Below, in pieces: positions 6,508 through 7,947 of a stretch of 7,947 nucleotides of DNA; position 1 is the first letter of the stretch; every line of letters begins with the position of its first letter. Position numbers and translations under genes: made by a program. This stretch comes from Treponema sp. (lineage in GTDB: Bacteria; Spirochaetota; Spirochaetia; Treponematales; Breznakiellaceae). Location: assembly GCA_031263435.1 (NCBI GenBank), contig JAISFT010000108.1:1-7947 (forward strand), read 5' to 3'. The notes under the pieces are model-generated. The model was given only the letters and a program-made list of their open reading frames with translations. It was not told where the DNA came from and searched no databases.

Positions 6508-6657
6508 AGATTAAATTCCTTTGAACAGGGAGCGGAATTGTGCAGCATGAATATATACGAATTCCTTAACATACTGGCCGCAGCGGGAATCCCGGCAATC
6601 AATTATCCGGCGGAGGAACTGGAAGAAGAAATCTCCGGCCTTTCGAAGCAAGCATGA
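6508..6657 (+). pseudogene. UPF0175-family antitoxin, 5' half lost at the IS boundary
   Basis: The frame reads LNSFEQGAELCSMNIYEFL, then NILAAAGIPAINYPAEELEEE and a short tail before TGA at 6655-6657. This is the C-terminal half of UPF0175 antitoxins, whose usual pattern is a helix-turn-helix (GKAAELAGMS.WEFL) followed by GIP.INY..EDLEEDL. I recall this pattern from knowledge of the family and did not run a search. About 40 N-terminal residues are missing, and no such piece lies left of the IS. The frame is open into the IS end, where an ATG at 6493 would give a 54-aa hybrid; a TTG at 6538 with AGGGAG (6527-6532) upstream could start a shorter product. The stop overlaps by ATGA the start of a PIN-type toxin remnant, the normal layout for this antitoxin family. 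Confidence 0.75.
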
Positions 6658-6740
6658 TAATTGTCTGTAACTGTTCCCCGCTGATAGCCCTTGCCTTGTG
6701 TGATGCTTGATCTGCTCGATATTATTTTTGAAGCTATGAC
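6654..6740 (+). pseudogene. DUF3368/PIN-type toxin remnant, frameshifted and truncated
   Basis: The ATG (6654) overlaps the UPF0175 stop (ATGA). The frame reads MIIVCNCSPLIALALCDA and stops at TGA 6708-6710. Moving to the frame that starts at 6706 continues the expected protein as LDLLDIIFEA (6706-6735). Together they match the N-terminus of DUF3368 PIN-domain proteins (IVSNSSPLIALA...LDLL...F), which normally follow UPF0175 genes. After about position 6740 I see nothing that fits the family, so about three quarters of the toxin is gone. PIN toxins are RNases; this one cannot be functional. Confidence 0.7.
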
Positions 6741-6777
6741 CGGCCGGAAAATTCCATTGGGTTTATATACAGTGATT

Positions 6778-6884
6778 TTATTCTTTCCAATTTACAATTT
6801 CTAAATATTCTATATTTTTAAAATGCCTTGCATTGTTTGTAACAAGTGCAAAATAATATTGGTATCAAGGGCATAGAAAATCAT
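6778..6884 (-). pseudogene. VapC/PIN toxin with most of its middle deleted
   Basis: The ATG (6884) overlaps the stop of the 82-aa antitoxin-like gene (ATGA). The frame begins MIFYALDTNIILHLL, the classic VapC N-terminus with the first acidic residue in LDTN, and then runs out of frame to a stop at 6812-6810. In another frame the same DNA reads LVTNNARHFKNIEYLEIV followed by NWKE and a TAA at 6780-6778, the classic VapC C-terminus (lVTNN..hF..I..L.i.NW). So the first about 14 and last about 21 codons are kept and fused out of frame near 6845, with roughly 90-100 codons lost. The protein would be inactive. This assignment rests on motif recall, but two independent ends agree on the same family. 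Confidence 0.78.
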
Positions 6885-7129
6885 AAGGCATCGATCTCTT
6901 CAGGGCTCTTGAAGCTTAACCGGTCCGGCTTGCCTTCCAAGACTTCACCGGAATTTTGAATGTCTTCAATTATTTTATTCCAATAGGCTATATAATCCTG
7001 CCGTTCTTTTTCTCCGTCCACCTTATCATCCAGCACGGTTACAATGGTTTTCCTCCTTTCGGGAATCTGGACTGGGGTATCAGAGACGAACTGCCCTGCT
7101 TCAAAATAGCCTTGAAATGTCAATAACAT
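6881..7129 (-). CDS. Antitoxin-like small protein, upstream partner of a dead VapC
   Basis: An 82-aa acidic protein. The N-terminal part, LTFQGYFEAGQFVSDTPVQI, then PERRKTIVTVLDD, resembles small antitoxin-like proteins that begin with a GYFENG.F..PV.IPE strand pattern. The C-terminal half (EKERQDYIAYWNKIIEDIQN onwards to FKSPEEIDAL) is charged and probably flexible, as in toxin-wrapping tails. The start at 7129 is chosen over an upstream TTG because GGGGAGAG (7144-7137) lies 7 bases before it. Its stop overlaps by ATGA the start of the VapC remnant, so the pair was a normal antitoxin-toxin operon. The frame is intact and the promoter is a perfect consensus, so the antitoxin may still be made without its toxin. 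No named family was confirmed. Confidence 0.72.
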   Translation of the reverse strand: MLLTFQGYFEAGQFVSDTPVQIPERRKTIVTVLDDKVDGEKERQDYIAYWNKIIEDIQNSGEVLEGKPDRLSFKSPEEIDAL

Positions 7130-7182
7130 AACAAACTCTCCCCAAAACAATGGACTTGTTTGACAACTCGGTTAGTTATTTC

Positions 7183-7211
7183 ATTATACCGCAACACCTG
7201 ACATCTGTCAA
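7183..7211 (-). promoter_or_regulatory. Perfect consensus promoter of the antitoxin gene, with operator-like repeat
   Basis: On the - strand TTGACA (7211-7206), 17 bases (7205-7189) and TATAAT (7188-7183) match the sigma70 consensus at all 12 positions. An inverted repeat TGACA-GA-TGTCA (7210-7199) covers the -35 box. It is a candidate operator for self-repression by the antitoxin, as is usual for such operons. Confidence 0.8.
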
Positions 7212-7249
7212 TTTATAATTCACCTGATGTGGGACCATGTCAGATTTGG

Positions 7250-7262
7250 CGCACACTGTGCG
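7250..7262. repeat. 13-bp palindrome in the gap between the nuclease gene and the antitoxin promoter
   Basis: CGCACA-C-TGTGCG, with perfect 6-bp arms around one base. It has no T-run beside it, so it is not a clear terminator. It may be a binding site. The rest of 7212-7362 holds nothing else I can support. Confidence 0.4.
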
Positions 7263-7362
7263 TCACGCAAACGCAGAGGTGCCGGTCAGCGAATTTCCGG
7301 CAATTTAAGAGCCCTGCGGTCTACCAGGACCATTCTCCAAACAGCGTGTACCAAATTGACAA

Positions 7363-7947
7363 TCATTCATCACTGAACTGGGTTTTCAGGATCTCCTTCT
7401 GCCGTTCAATCTCGGCAATCAATTCTTCCTCTGTGGGCAGATACGGCATATACTTTGCGGCGAAAAGCTGCTTGCTTTCATTCAAGACGGAATACCTGGC
7501 TATGGTTTTGTCGGTCTCGGTACAGAGCAAAATACCGATAGTGGGATTATCGCCCTCCTGTTTTTCAAGGTCATCAAACATACGGACGCACATATCAAGC
7601 TGGCCAATGTCCTGATGGGTGATTTTGTCGGTTTTGAGTTCGATGAGCACAAAGCATTTCAAGATAAAATTGTAGAACACCAGGTCAATATAAAATTCCG
7701 AAGTTTCCGTGCGTATAAGCTGCTGCCGGGACACAAAGGCAAAGCCCTTGCCCAGTTCAAGAAGAAACTGCTGGATATGGTCAATAATGGCTTTTTCCAG
7801 TTCTGCCTCGACATAGCCGGAATTGTCTGGGAGGCCAAGGAATTCAAGAACCGCCGGATTTTTGATGAATTCCAACGAACCAAAGTTCGATTTATCCCGC
7901 TGGAAAGCCGCTGTTTTTCCCTTCATTTCTTCAATTACGAGGTCTTT
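7363..7947 (-). CDS. YhcG/DUF1016-type PD-(D/E)XK nuclease domain protein (N-terminus outside window)
   Basis: The frame is open to the window edge, giving the last 194 codons; an internal Met at 7926 is not the real start. Visible features in order: NPAVLEFLGL, then AELEKAIIDHIQQFLLELGK with GFAFVSRQQ, FYIDLVFYN and CFVLIELKTDKITHQDIGQL. The Asp of YIDLVFYN (7686-7684) and the Glu and Lys of IELKT (about 7641-7633) fit the PD-(D/E)XK nuclease core. DNPTIGILLC and the C-terminal YLPTEEELIAEIERQK are typical of the YhcG family. Full members are about 330-380 aa, with an N-terminal DUF1016 domain that would lie beyond 7947. They occur in accessory islands, often near restriction-modification genes. 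The exact role is unsettled. No T-rich terminator follows the stop. Confidence 0.88.
   Translation of the reverse strand, partial: KDLVIEEMKGKTAAFQRDKSNFGSLEFIKNPAVLEFLGLPDNSGYVEAELEKAIIDHIQQFLLELGKGFAFVSRQQLIRTETSEFYIDLVFYNFILKCFVLIELKTDKITHQDIGQLDMCVRMFDDLEKQEGDNPTIGILLCTETDKTIARYSVLNESKQLFAAKYMPYLPTEEELIAEIERQKEILKTQFSDE

Noticed and set aside
6710..6777. A third PIN-type C-terminus on the - strand (SLYINPMEFSGRS)
   Set aside because: It is a short AT-rich stretch with only a faint P-x-E-F pattern and no stop or start context to support it.
7160..7189. A + strand promoter (TTGACA at 7160-7165 with TTATAC 18 bases later)
   Set aside because: The -10 match is poor and there is no gene downstream on that strand.
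7229..7615. 128-codon + strand frame
   Set aside because: It overlaps the YhcG-type nuclease gene antisense, has no ribosome binding site, and the remaining part in the gap resembles nothing known to me.
5005..7947. CRISPR array, tRNA or rRNA genes in the accessory half
   Set aside because: No regularly spaced direct repeats and no cloverleaf or rRNA-like sequence were seen; all repeats are explained by the element ends.

Overview
The window has two unlike halves. Positions 1 to about 5004 are GC-rich, tightly packed housekeeping DNA. From about 5005 to the end it is lower in GC and made of mobile and accessory DNA: an insertion sequence, a small relative of it, broken toxin-antitoxin genes and a nuclease gene. 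The tandem signal peptidase I paralogues, the PEGA plus sulfatase-modifying-factor-like protein next to smpB, and the overall composition suggest a spirochaete, most likely a Treponema of the gut or termite type. This is inference from gene content, not a proven assignment.

Core half. A 66-bp gap (1866-1931) separates two divergent operons. Leftward run a membrane-anchored PEGA/FGE-like protein and smpB (cut by the window edge), which overlap by ATGA. Rightward run two signal peptidase I genes, the second with the catalytic Ser replaced by Thr, and then hemW, which overlaps the second peptidase by GTGA. The gap holds two face-to-face sigma70-type promoters whose -35 boxes overlap. In both directions the predicted transcription start falls on, or within two bases of, the ATG, and neither ATG has a Shine-Dalgarno sequence, so both leading mRNAs look leaderless.

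Accessory half. Directly after the hemW stop lies a 130-156 bp non-autonomous inverted-repeat element. It is joined head-to-head to an IS4-family insertion sequence of about 1.33-1.36 kb. Three copies of a 13-bp near-palindrome (GGTGCC, one base, GGCACC) mark the element ends. The transposase has the IS4 Y-R-E-K signature but is split by a +1 shift at a T5C6 run; its real C-terminus continues in the next frame down to the left inverted repeat.

Right of the IS are the remains of two converging toxin-antitoxin modules. The first (+ strand) is the C-terminal half of a UPF0175 antitoxin, starting at the IS boundary and overlapping by ATGA the first codons of a DUF3368-type PIN toxin that is frameshifted and truncated. 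The second (- strand) is an intact 82-aa antitoxin-like gene with a perfect consensus promoter. It overlaps by ATGA a VapC/PIN toxin of which only the first about 14 and last about 21 codons remain, fused out of frame. Both toxins are dead and one antitoxin is still intact. The window ends in the C-terminal nuclease domain of a YhcG-type PD-(D/E)XK protein on the - strand.
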